Shown: in pieces, positions 8,763 through 16,822 of the stretch
How positions within the stretch are numbered: position 1 is the first letter of the stretch
Layout: the number at the start of each line of letters is the position of its first letter
NCBI RefSeq assembly: GCF_016765585.1
Contig: NZ_JAESWC010000002.1
Coordinates: 1,445,945 to 1,509,944, forward strand
Direction: 5' to 3'
Length of the DNA stretch: 64,000 nt
From: Clostridium rhizosphaerae
GTDB taxonomy: Bacteria > Bacillota > Clostridia > Clostridiales > Clostridiaceae
Position numbers and translations under genes: made by a program
The notes under the pieces: generated by a model
Database searches by the model: none
Told to the model about the DNA's origin: nothing
Seen by the model: the letters and a program-made list of their open reading frames with translations, nothing else

Positions 8763-9671
8763 TTATTTATTTGAATCTGCTACCAAAGCTGCCAAAGCTA
8801 TTGAATAAAGCTTTGATTCTGGGCTGTCTGCCCTCGAGGTTAATACTACTGGAGCTGATGTTCCAACTAATATGCCTCCATTTTTAGCTTTTGTAGTATA
8901 TGTTAAAGTTTTATACATTACATTTCCAGCCTCAATATTTGGAAGTAGAAGTATATCAGCCTTTCCTGCCGCTGGACTGTTTATCTTTTTATGTTTTGCT
9001 GCTTCTTCTGATAATGCATTATCTACAGCTAAAGGTCCGTCTACAATGCATCCTCTAATTTGACCTCTTTCATTCATCTTTGATAAAATAGAAGCGTCAA
9101 TTGTGGCTGGCATATCTGGATTTACAACTTCTACTGCACAAATCGGTGCAACCTTAGGAGTTTCTATCCCGACAGCATGAGCAACACTAACTGCATTATT
9201 TAAAATATCTATTTTGGCTTTTAAATCTGGATACATATTAAAGGCTGCATCAGTTATAAATATAAGTCTGTCAAAGCCCGGTATTTCAAAAACAGCTACA
9301 TGAGACATCAATCTTCCTGTTCTTAACCCTATTTCCTTATTTAAAACAGCCTTTAAGATAGTTGAGGTTTCCAAAAGCCCTTTCATGAGCATATCTGCTT
9401 TTCCCGTTGAAACCAGCTCAACTGCTTTTAAAGCCGCCTTCGTATTATCTGTTTCATCAATCATTTCTAAATCGTTTACATTAAAATTAATTTTATGAGC
9501 TATTTGAACTATTTTCTCTTTGTCTCCGACTAAAATCGCCTCAACAAAACCCTCAGAAACAGCATCTCTTACAGCTTCTAACACTGGTTCATCTTGAGCA
9601 GCTGCAACAACAATTCTCTTTTGCTTTTGTTTTTTTACTTTTTCCATTATTTCATCAAAACTTTTTATCAT
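8763..9671 (-). CDS. ptb: Phosphate butyryltransferase
   Basis: Ptb converts butyryl-CoA and phosphate to butyryl phosphate and CoA, the step before butyrate kinase. The protein has 302 residues from ATG at 9671, which has AAAGGAG upstream; a longer frame start at 9704 lies within the repeat region and has no site. Family features are RIVVAAAQDEPVLEAV near the start, MLMKGLLETSTILKAVL and VAVFEIPGF, and LLLPNIEAGNVMYKTL near residue 230. It sits between two buk genes. The upstream gap holds a nested pair of dispersed repeats. Confidence 0.94.
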   Translation of the reverse strand: MIKSFDEIMEKVKKQKQKRIVVAAAQDEPVLEAVRDAVSEGFVEAILVGDKEKIVQIAHKINFNVNDLEMIDETDNTKAALKAVELVSTGKADMLMKGLLETSTILKAVLNKEIGLRTGRLMSHVAVFEIPGFDRLIFITDAAFNMYPDLKAKIDILNNAVSVAHAVGIETPKVAPICAVEVVNPDMPATIDASILSKMNERGQIRGCIVDGPLAVDNALSEEAAKHKKINSPAAGKADILLLPNIEAGNVMYKTLTYTTKAKNGGILVGTSAPVVLTSRADSPESKLYSIALAALVADSNK

Positions 9672-9698
9672 TAACGTTCTCCTTTCACTCGAAACACT

Positions 9699-9835
9699 GG
9701 GCAATCTAAAGCGCTCGTTTCCCTTTGGGCACTGGGTAACTTATAACATTCGCTTCGCTCATAAGTTACCCGCTAAAGTCCTAAATGGACTTTAGCCTCG
9801 CAGATTGCCCGTTAAAGTCCATTTAGGACTTTAAC
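9699..9835. repeat. Dispersed two-hairpin repeat, copy B (outer), interrupted by an inner copy
   Basis: Outer stem arms are GGGCAATCT (9699-9707) and AGATTGCCC (9802-9810), followed by GTTAAAGTCC-N5-GGACTTTAAC (9811-9835). CACTG precedes the first arm as in copy A. The normal apical loop is replaced by a complete second copy at about 9729-9795. The last hairpin overlaps the 3' end of the upstream butyrate kinase gene and encodes its final residues and stop. Confidence 0.85.
9734..9795. repeat. Dispersed two-hairpin repeat, inner copy nested in copy B
   Basis: The stem GGGTAACTTAT / ATAAGTTACCC (9734-9744, 9761-9771) has apical loop AACATTCGCTTCGCTC. It is followed by GCTAAAGTCC-N5-GGACTTTAGC (9772-9795). 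CACTG precedes it. It lies wholly within the loop of the outer copy. Its second hairpin differs from the others by a paired change (GC instead of AT) that keeps the stem. Confidence 0.85.
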
Positions 9836-10927
9836 CTCCTTGATAAAAACTTCATTTTCATATATTTTAGCAGCTTCTTCACCTCTTAAAACTCTTGCTG
9901 CACCTTCATAAAGAGCCTGCATTTCATCCTCTCCTGGAACAAGCTCAACAGGAGCAATAAAGTCAATCATTTCACTTATCCAACCTGTCAACTTTTTATT
10001 GTGGGCAAGTCCTCCTGTAAGAATGACAGCATCTATCTTGCCTTTTAAGACTGTTGAATAGCATCCAATTTCCTTACCTATCTGATAAGCCATTGCTTTT
10101 AATACTAATTCAGCTTTTTTATCTCCACTTTCAATAGCTTTATCTACCACTCTTCCATCATTCGTACCAAGATAAGCTGTAAGACCGGCCCCGCCGATAA
10201 ACTTCTTTTTTAATTGCTTATGCGAGTATTCTCCACTATAGGCCATCCTTACAACATCGCCTATTGGCAGCCCCCCTGCTCTTTCAGGAGAAAATGGACC
10301 ATCTTCATTTGCATTATTTACATCAACTATTCTTCCATTTTTAACTGGTGCTATAGATATTCCACCACCTAGGTGTGCTACAACATAAGAACTTTCTTCA
10401 AACTTTTTATTAAGTTTTTTAGATACCTTTCTTGATACAGCCTTTATATTTAAGGCATGTACTAAAGATCGTCTTGGAAGCTCTGGAAGACCTGATATTC
10501 TTGCAATATCTTCAAACTCATCTACCGCTACAGGATCAACTATAAACGCTGGGATATTTACTTTTTCTGCAATCTCATAGGCAATTATACCCCCAAGATT
10601 AGAAGCATGTTCTCCCTGATAACCAAGCTCTAAATCTTTAAGCATTGTTTCTGTAACCTTATAGGTTCCTCCAGGCATTGGTCTTAAAAGTCCCCCGCGT
10701 CCAACTACTGCACTTATTTTTTCTAAACTTATCCCCTGTTCTTTAATCCAATCTAAAATAACATTAGTCCTCATATCTTTTTGATCATAAATTTTTTCAT
10801 ATTTTTTAATGTCATCCAAACTATGTGAAAGGTTATTTATTGCCAAACATTGCTTTTCACTATAAAGCGCTATTTTTGTTGAAGTGGAACCTGGATTAAT
10901 AACTAATATATAATCCTTGTTACCCAT
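9812..10927 (-). CDS. buk: Butyrate kinase (first copy), C-terminus extended by a repeat
   Basis: The 371-residue enzyme makes butyrate and ATP from butyryl phosphate. It carries [46 protein letters not shown] and LTGGLAHNK. It is about 15 residues longer than the other copy because the last residues VKVLNGL and the stop codon are encoded by the conserved hairpin of a dispersed repeat (9811-9835). It is first of the buk-ptb-buk set, with TATGGATGGGGGAGCAAT ahead of its ATG. The two kinases are clearly diverged, so they may differ in preference (butyrate versus branched-chain acids). Confidence 0.93.
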   Translation of the reverse strand: MGNKDYILVINPGSTSTKIALYSEKQCLAINNLSHSLDDIKKYEKIYDQKDMRTNVILDWIKEQGISLEKISAVVGRGGLLRPMPGGTYKVTETMLKDLELGYQGEHASNLGGIIAYEIAEKVNIPAFIVDPVAVDEFEDIARISGLPELPRRSLVHALNIKAVSRKVSKKLNKKFEESSYVVAHLGGGISIAPVKNGRIVDVNNANEDGPFSPERAGGLPIGDVVRMAYSGEYSHKQLKKKFIGGAGLTAYLGTNDGRVVDKAIESGDKKAELVLKAMAYQIGKEIGCYSTVLKGKIDAVILTGGLAHNKKLTGWISEMIDFIAPVELVPGEDEMQALYEGAARVLRGEEAAKIYENEVFIKEVKVLNGL

Positions 10928-11028
10928 ATTGCTCCCCCATCCATAAAATAATAATTATTCAGAAAATAAAAATTTCACTTATAATTCTATTTTATCAGAT
11001 TATAAATGAAATTCAACCCTTCAAAAAA

Positions 11029-12630
11029 TTATTCTTTAGGCGCCCATTCCTTCATTATAGCTTCAGCTACTTTTATTCCATCAACAGCTGCAGATACTAT
11101 ACCTCCCGCATATCCAGCACCTTCTCCTGCAGGGTATAGTCCTATTAGAGATGTACTTTGAAAGTTTTCCTTCCTTTCTATTCTCACTGGTGCAGAAGTT
11201 CTTGTTTCTATACCTGTAAGTACAGCATCTTGCGAAGCATACCCCTTAATTTTTTTATCAAAACTTATTATGCCTTCTTTTAGTGCTTCAGAAACATATG
11301 GGGGCAGACATTGTCTTAAATCTCTAAATTCATATCCTGGAGTGTAGGAAGGTTTAACATTACCAAGACTCATACTGGTTTTATCATTTAGGAAATCACC
11401 AACAAGCTGTACTGGCGCAATATAATTTCCTCCTCCTAAGCTGTAAGCAAGGGCTTCGTAATGCCTTTGAAACTCCATTCCCATAAGAGGGTTTTCTCCG
11501 CCAAAATCCTCTGGTCTTACTGTAACTACTAAAGCTGAGTTGGCATTTTTCTTATCTCTTTTATAATAACTCATGCCATTTGTAACTAATCTATTATTTT
11601 CAGAAGCAGCCGCTACAACTTCACCACCTGGGCACATGCAAAAACTATAAACAGACCTATTTAGTTTATCACAGCTATGGCTAAGTCTATAGTCTGCGGC
11701 CTTGAGTCTTTTGTGACCAGCAAACTTACCATACTGACTTTCATCAATTAAGCTTTGTAAGTGCTCTATTCTAACTCCTATGGCAAAAGGCTTTTGTGTT
11801 AAAGTTATACCTTTTCTATATATCATTTCATAAGTATCTCTAGAACTGTGTCCTATAGCGAGAACTAAATTATCACAAGCTATCTCTTGACCATTAACCA
11901 CTACTGCCTTTAAAACATTATTATTAACGACTAACTCCTCTAGCTTACTGTTAAATTTAACTTCACCGCCAAGAGCTATTATTTCTTCTCTAATATTTCT
12001 AACCACAGTCTTTAGTATATCTGTTCCTACATGAGGTTTCCCGGAATATAAAATTTTTTCAGGCGCTCCAGCCTTTACAAAAGACTCCAAAACATAATCA
12101 CATCTGTTGTCTTTTATTCTTGTAGTAAGTTTACCATCTGAAAATGTTCCTGCTCCCCCTTCACCAAACTGCACATTAGATTCGGTATTCAAACTTCCTG
12201 TACTCCAGAATTTATTTATAGTTTCAGTTCTTTCCTCAACCTTTTGTCCTCTCTCTATTATTATTGGCTTATATCCTTTTCTAGCCAATAAAAGACCGGC
12301 AAACATTCCTGCCGGTCCCATTCCAACTATTACAGGCTTATGTTTAATTTCTTTATTACCTAAAGAAATTTCATCAATGTACTGACTTTCTTCAAGCTTT
12401 ATATCCTTATCATTAAGTCTATCCACAAGTTTTTTCTCATTATCTGAATAAACTTCTAAAGTATAGTTGAATTTGATAGAATCTTTCTTTCTTGCATCAA
12501 TAGACTCCCTTAGTATTTTAAAACTTTTTATATCCTTCGTTGAAACTTTTAATTTTTTTGCTGCTTTTTCTTTTAATATTGTAATATCTTCTTCTATATC
12601 TAATATAATGTTATTTACCCTTATGGACAT
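11029..12630 (-). CDS. FAD-dependent oxidoreductase (NAD(P)/FAD Rossmann family), substrate unknown
   Basis: The 533-residue protein has an N-terminal domain of about 85 residues, then a dinucleotide-binding motif VIVGMGPAGMFAGLLLARKG near residue 100 and EGAGYAGGIVSAAVDGIKVA near the C-terminus, which closes the FAD site. The middle part includes QFGEGGAGTFSDGKLTTRIK. It belongs to the widespread clostridial FAD-dependent dehydrogenase group whose reaction is not established. It starts 5 bases after the cdaR stop, so it is probably cotranscribed with cdaA-cdaR. No membrane segment is evident. Confidence 0.8.
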   Translation of the reverse strand: MSIRVNNIILDIEEDITILKEKAAKKLKVSTKDIKSFKILRESIDARKKDSIKFNYTLEVYSDNEKKLVDRLNDKDIKLEESQYIDEISLGNKEIKHKPVIVGMGPAGMFAGLLLARKGYKPIIIERGQKVEERTETINKFWSTGSLNTESNVQFGEGGAGTFSDGKLTTRIKDNRCDYVLESFVKAGAPEKILYSGKPHVGTDILKTVVRNIREEIIALGGEVKFNSKLEELVVNNNVLKAVVVNGQEIACDNLVLAIGHSSRDTYEMIYRKGITLTQKPFAIGVRIEHLQSLIDESQYGKFAGHKRLKAADYRLSHSCDKLNRSVYSFCMCPGGEVVAAASENNRLVTNGMSYYKRDKKNANSALVVTVRPEDFGGENPLMGMEFQRHYEALAYSLGGGNYIAPVQLVGDFLNDKTSMSLGNVKPSYTPGYEFRDLRQCLPPYVSEALKEGIISFDKKIKGYASQDAVLTGIETRTSAPVRIERKENFQSTSLIGLYPAGEGAGYAGGIVSAAVDGIKVAEAIMKEWAPKE

Positions 12631-12635
12631 AAAAA

Positions 12636-13886
12636 TTATTGCCCTCCATTCGTATTTGTTGGCTGTGTAGTAGTAGGAGTAGATGCTTTCTTCTTTAAAG
12701 TTACTTTTACATTTTCCAGATTAGCTGATACTTTAGATGCACCATCAGGTATCGTATAATTTACTTTTACTGAGTATTCACCTTCAGCCGTTAAAGTACT
12801 TACATCAATATTAGCATTAATATTTTCATTTTTTATAGTGCTTATTATAGTATCTGGACCTGATAGAGTTAAAGTTAGCTTACTATTATCTAAAGTTGCC
12901 GTAAATGCCTCATTTACTCCTTTTATCTGAATATCAGAAGTATAATTATTTTGAATTATTTTATCCATTGTTGCTTTTATTTTTACTGTGCCATCACTAT
13001 TTATTAAGCTTATACCATCAGGAACTACTAGTTTGGCTGTAATAGTTTTATTTGGAGATAAAGTGCTTAAATCCACAGGCTCAGTGTTTAGCACCGTAAT
13101 ATTATTAACTGCATCTCCTCCTGCAATATCTATTTTATCAGGCTGAGTTACTATTGTTTTTAATGAATAATCTTTTCCCAGGTTTCCTTTAGTAACAACG
13201 TTAATTCCCACAGTCTTCGTTTTCTTTACCGGAATTGAAATATCCACAGTATCTGGCGATATATCCACATTTTTAACTTCTCTTCCTGAAGAATCTAATG
13301 CTTTTAAAGGAAGCTTTAAATTTAAATCCTTATCTGCATTTTTTAAATCTAATGACACTCCAACACTAGTAACTTGATCTACAAATTTTGCCGCACCGCT
13401 GACCACAACATCGGAGGGTGTTATATTTTGTGTCAAAGCAAAATATCCTTCCTTGACCTTGCTGCCGTCAGTACTAATTTTTATAGGTAGATTCTTTTGT
13501 TTTAAATCATCAAAGGCTACTCTTATAGATAAAATACTGCTATTTAGGATAGTTACATTAGCAGGCTGTCTTTCTATTCTTACTGGTATATCTCTTTCAC
13601 CTTTTGTAAATACCCATTCACTTAAGTCCGCTACTGCCTTAAATTGTTCCTTTCCTAACTGAACGTCTGTTAGCGATCCAGTTACCTTAAGTGTAACTGT
13701 ATATGGCTTTGCTGGAGGCAAAACTTTAAGCTTTTGCTCGGTTACATTATCAAGTCCTTGAAGCGTTACTTGTACTGTAACCTGCTGCGGAACTTGACTT
13801 CCTTCTAAGTTAGATGTGTAAAGCCATAGGGAAAAAGCTGCGATTACACAGCAAATCTTAATCAGCCACGTATTTTTTTTATCCAC
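12636..13886 (-). CDS. cdaR: CdaA regulatory protein with YbbR domains
   Basis: CdaR binds and modulates the diadenylate cyclase CdaA at the membrane. The 416-residue protein has one N-terminal membrane segment (about residues 7-24), an extracytoplasmic region of repeated YbbR-type beta modules (TVQVTLQGLDNVTEQK, LPIKISTDGSKVKEGYF, VGINVVTKGNLGKDY and a fourth), and a Thr/Asn-rich tail. It overlaps the end of cdaA by 25 bases in another frame; the start is GTG at 13886 with GAGAGGGTG upstream. Gene order cdaA-cdaR is the rule in Firmicutes. Confidence 0.92.
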   Translation of the reverse strand: MDKKNTWLIKICCVIAAFSLWLYTSNLEGSQVPQQVTVQVTLQGLDNVTEQKLKVLPPAKPYTVTLKVTGSLTDVQLGKEQFKAVADLSEWVFTKGERDIPVRIERQPANVTILNSSILSIRVAFDDLKQKNLPIKISTDGSKVKEGYFALTQNITPSDVVVSGAAKFVDQVTSVGVSLDLKNADKDLNLKLPLKALDSSGREVKNVDISPDTVDISIPVKKTKTVGINVVTKGNLGKDYSLKTIVTQPDKIDIAGGDAVNNITVLNTEPVDLSTLSPNKTITAKLVVPDGISLINSDGTVKIKATMDKIIQNNYTSDIQIKGVNEAFTATLDNSKLTLTLSGPDTIISTIKNENINANIDVSTLTAEGEYSVKVNYTIPDGASKVSANLENVKVTLKKKASTPTTTQPTNTNGGQ

Positions 13887-14707
13887 ATCGTCACCCTCTC
13901 CCTAAAGGTTAATTTCTTGCTTTGTCTGCTCTTTAAGATTCTAATTAATATATCTCTCAATCTATCTTTTGTGTAGTTTCTTGTTAGAGTTCCATTAACT
14001 GCTAATGAGATTACTCCTGTCTCCTCTGACACTATTATTGTTAACGCATCAGAGTTTTCTGATATTCCAATACCTGCCCTGTGTCTTGTTCCCAGCTGCT
14101 TGCTTATACTATCATTGCCAGTAAGCGGAAGAAAACACCCTGCAGATATAATTTTATCATTTCTTATAATTGTAGCTCCGTCATGAAGTGGAGTATTTAC
14201 TACAAATATATTTTCTAAGAGTGCAGCGGATACTACAGCATTAAGTCTTGTACCCGTGGCAATAATATCACCAAGTCCAGTTCGATTTTCTATTATAATA
14301 AGAGCACCAGTTCTAGACTTAGATAGGTTCTCAACCGCCTCTGTCACTTCCGTTACTACCTTCTCCATAGCTTCTACGTCTTCTAATATATGAATTTCAT
14401 TAAAAGCACTTCTTCCTAAATGTTCAAGAGCTCTTCGTATTTCAGGCTGAAAAATAATAATTATAGAAAGCACACCTATTGTTATAGTTTTACTTAATAT
14501 CCAATAAAGCATGTTTAACTTTGCTATCTTAGCTATTGGTATCAATACAACTATAAGCAAAATACCTTTTAGTAATTGTTCCGCCCTTGTTTCTGTAATT
14601 AACATATATCCCTTATAAAAAATGTATGATACCACAATAATATCTAATATTGAAAATATACTTATTGTTTTAATACTATCTATTAAAACCTTAAAAAACT
14701 CCGTCAA
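13862..14707 (-). CDS. cdaA: Diadenylate cyclase (c-di-AMP synthase)
   Basis: CdaA condenses two ATP into cyclic di-AMP, which controls potassium, osmolytes and cell-wall homeostasis. The 281-residue protein has three N-terminal membrane helices (to about residue 80) and a DisA_N catalytic domain with the signature motifs DGATIIRN and RHRAGIGISE. The start is TTG at 14707 with AGGAGGG 6-7 bases upstream. It heads the cdaA-cdaR operon. A c-di-AMP-type riboswitch lies 1.5 kb away on the other strand, so this product is likely sensed there. Confidence 0.95.
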   Translation of the reverse strand: MTEFFKVLIDSIKTISIFSILDIIVVSYIFYKGYMLITETRAEQLLKGILLIVVLIPIAKIAKLNMLYWILSKTITIGVLSIIIIFQPEIRRALEHLGRSAFNEIHILEDVEAMEKVVTEVTEAVENLSKSRTGALIIIENRTGLGDIIATGTRLNAVVSAALLENIFVVNTPLHDGATIIRNDKIISAGCFLPLTGNDSISKQLGTRHRAGIGISENSDALTIIVSEETGVISLAVNGTLTRNYTKDRLRDILIRILKSRQSKKLTFRERVTMWIKKIRG

Positions 14708-15019
14708 GCTATACCCTCCTTAAACATTTCTTATGTAAAGATCAAATATTTTTATTATATACATACAATTATACACTAATCCATGACTTATTAGTATAAA
14801 TCTAATATAAATTTATTGTAATTTATATTAAAATATAATTTGCAGGAATTTTGATTTATCAAGTAGAATATTATATTATAAGCTAATTTGCCTAGCATTA
14901 TAAAATTATTGACATTTATTTTAATATATATCAAGACACTAAGGTCTAAATAATCTTTACTGAGCATCTTTCTAATAGAAATAAGATGCCAAGTGTTTCA
15001 AGTGAGAGGAGAAATAAAA
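14708..15019. other. Divergent intergenic region between cdaA and the coiled-coil membrane protein
   Basis: About 312 bases, strongly AT-rich, must hold the promoters of both divergent genes. A TATAAT lies about 75 bases upstream of cdaA on the minus strand, without a good -35. TTGACA at 14909-14914 on the plus strand lacks a well-spaced -10. A small hairpin GCATCTT...AAGATGC lies at 14964-14989 just before the plus-strand gene. I see no RNA gene or ORF of note. Confidence 0.4.
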
Positions 15020-16039
15020 ATGAAATCTACGAAAAAGAAAAATAAGACAGTTATAGTAATACTACAAATTTTAGTATTCGTACTCTTAGTAGCCGGAGTT
15101 TTTTTTGGCACTTACTATTTATTTATAGGGAAATCCTCCAATTCCTACGAGGCTAATATTCAAAACATTATTTCACAGATTAACAAGCTCAATGACAGTG
15201 TGTCTTCATTTAACAATAAAAACGGACAAGCTTTAAAAGACAATGAAGCTGTTAGAAAAGAGCTCCCAAATAAAATAGATACTTTATCAAAATTTAAAGA
15301 AGAAGCCCAGAGATTAACAGCAACAGATAAATACACTAAGGATAATGAGAACTTTTTATTGGGTTTAGATAAGAATATATTAATTTATCGACAAATAGAT
15401 GCTATCCTAAGAAACCCTGAAGGTAAGGATGTAGATAAAGCAAGTGAAGATTTAAAAAAATATACAAATGATTGTGTTAAGTACTATGCTTTAGTAAACA
15501 TTAAAAATGCAAAAATTTCTTTGCCTCAAAGTACAACAGCTTTTATTGATAATGTTACAACTTATGTTAACGAGATGGTTAAGGTTGTCAGAGATAAAGA
15601 AATTCATCAATCTCAAAGTTCAGATTTCGAATCAAGTATTGATTCAGTGTTATCAAAATTCACACCAATAAATATAGATTTGAGTTCTCAGCTGACAAAG
15701 GTTAGACAAGAAAAAGGGAATATAGATAATATTATTGCTCTTGCAAATAAAAATAAAGATGAACTTGATAGAATAAATCAAGAATTTTCAAATATAGCAG
15801 CACCATCTAATGGAGTGGAGTGTTATAAGCTTTTAAACACCACATTAGAATGTTATAATGGCTATCTAGAAAGTTTTATATATGCAGCAAATAATGAGAA
15901 ACTACTAGGCAACCAAATAACTACTGATAAGATAAGCGAATTATATGCCGTACCGAATTCTAAGCTTAGTGATGCTTCAAAAGCTTTTGATAATTTCACA
16001 AAAACTTTTAAAGAATTTAAGCAGTCAAATATAAATTAA
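15020..16039 (+). CDS. Membrane-anchored coiled-coil protein of unknown function
   Basis: I do not recognise a family. The 339-residue protein from ATG at 15020 (GAGAGGAG upstream) has a basic start MKSTKKKNK, one membrane helix at about residues 10-35 (VIVILQILVFVLLVAGVFF), and an extracytoplasmic helical region rich in Asn, Lys, Ser and Asp with predicted coiled coils (FESSIDSVLSKF, LTKVRQEKGNIDNIIALAN). It lacks obvious catalytic motifs. It lies between the cdaA operon and the riboswitch-controlled wall hydrolase, so a cell-envelope role is a reasonable guess. It is followed by its own terminator. Confidence 0.7.
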   Translation: MKSTKKKNKTVIVILQILVFVLLVAGVFFGTYYLFIGKSSNSYEANIQNIISQINKLNDSVSSFNNKNGQALKDNEAVRKELPNKIDTLSKFKEEAQRLTATDKYTKDNENFLLGLDKNILIYRQIDAILRNPEGKDVDKASEDLKKYTNDCVKYYALVNIKNAKISLPQSTTAFIDNVTTYVNEMVKVVRDKEIHQSQSSDFESSIDSVLSKFTPINIDLSSQLTKVRQEKGNIDNIIALANKNKDELDRINQEFSNIAAPSNGVECYKLLNTTLECYNGYLESFIYAANNEKLLGNQITTDKISELYAVPNSKLSDASKAFDNFTKTFKEFKQSNIN

Positions 16040-16046
16040 GAAATGC

Positions 16047-16080
16047 AGTGACACACTTTAAGTAGTATGTCACTTTTTTT
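16047..16080 (+). terminator. Terminator of the coiled-coil protein gene
   Basis: Arms AGTGACA (16047-16053) and TGTCACT (16068-16074) are followed by seven T residues, 8 bases after the stop codon. Confidence 0.75.
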
Positions 16081-16118
16081 ATTCAAATTGGTATTTTTTT
16101 AAAAAAATGAGGAATAAT

Positions 16119-16226
16119 ACTCCTAGCCTAAGTTTTTTATAAAACGCGGGGAAACCATTTTCTTGGGGTGAATCGTTTTTTACGTAGGTTATGCCTTTAC
16201 CGAACCCGTCAGCTAACCCCGTAGGT
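16119..16226 (+). promoter_or_regulatory. c-di-AMP riboswitch (ydaO/yuaA type)
   Basis: The leader of the SleB-like gene carries the conserved blocks of this class: ACGCGGGGAAACCA, then GGGGTGAATC, and the long 3' signature CCGAACCCGTCAGCTAACCC followed by CGTAGG. In this class the RNA binds two c-di-AMP and usually turns expression off; targets are often wall hydrolases and potassium transport. The ribosome-binding site AAAGGAGG follows at once (16227-16235), so control may be at translation or by a terminator I do not see clearly. End points are approximate. Confidence 0.88.
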
Positions 16227-16249
16227 AAAAGGAGGAAACTTATATAAAT

Positions 16250-16771
16250 ATGAAAAAATTTTTTATTATTTTTACACTGCTTTTAACTTTACTTATAATA
16301 CCAATGTCTAAAGTTACAGCAGCTGAAGAAGAACAACACCTATATAAAGAGCAGATAGGTGCAGTTCAAGTATTTAATGTTTCAGATAAAACTATATATA
16401 TAACTGATGAAGATGTATATTTGATGTCGCAAATAGTTTATGCTGAAAGCCGCTCCGAGCCTTACGAAGGAAAGGTTGCGGTAGCCTCTGTTATACTAAA
16501 CAGATTAAAAAACCCTGGTTTTCCAAAATCTGTAGAAGGGGTTATTAAGCAAAAAGGTGCTTTTTCCTGTTTGAAAGATGGAAAAATTGATGTAGTACCC
16601 GATAAAGTTAGTTATAGTGCAGTTATCGAAGCATTAAAAGGCAATGATCCAACTAACAATGCAATTTTCTTTTACAACCCTAAAATCGCAACCTCAACTT
16701 GGATGAAGCAGGTAAGCAAGTCCAATGTTAAACCTATTGGAAACCATGTTTTTTTTGTGGTAAACAAATAA
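16250..16771 (+). CDS. SleB/CwlJ-like cell-wall hydrolase
   Basis: The 173-residue exported protein has a signal peptide (MKKFFIIFTLLLTLLIIPMS, cleavage about residue 25) and one hydrolase_2 domain. The catalytic-region pattern is QIVYAESRSEPYEGKVAVAS, with the conserved Glu in AES, then VILNRLKNPGFPKSVEGVI and FSCLKDGKID. Family members cut peptidoglycan (SleB and CwlJ act on spore cortex). With no spore-specific promoter visible and a c-di-AMP riboswitch in its leader, a role in vegetative wall turnover under osmotic control is likely. It is monocistronic with a bidirectional terminator downstream. Confidence 0.87.
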   Translation: MKKFFIIFTLLLTLLIIPMSKVTAAEEEQHLYKEQIGAVQVFNVSDKTIYITDEDVYLMSQIVYAESRSEPYEGKVAVASVILNRLKNPGFPKSVEGVIKQKGAFSCLKDGKIDVVPDKVSYSAVIEALKGNDPTNNAIFFYNPKIATSTWMKQVSKSNVKPIGNHVFFVVNK

Positions 16772-16772
16772 A

Positions 16773-16822
16773 ACTCATTAAAAAACTCTCGAAAAATTAC
16801 TTTCGAGAGTTTTTTAATGAGT
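16773..16822. terminator. Bidirectional terminator between the wall hydrolase and trxB
   Basis: A 22-bp perfect stem (16773-16794 and 16801-16822, loop AATTAC) contains A6/T6 tracts and a CTCTCG core. It lies between convergent genes and its right arm is part of the reductase coding 3' end. Confidence 0.85.

Noticed and set aside
14909..14937. TTGACA promoter for the coiled-coil protein
   Set aside because: The -35 is perfect but no -10 lies at 16-18 bases.
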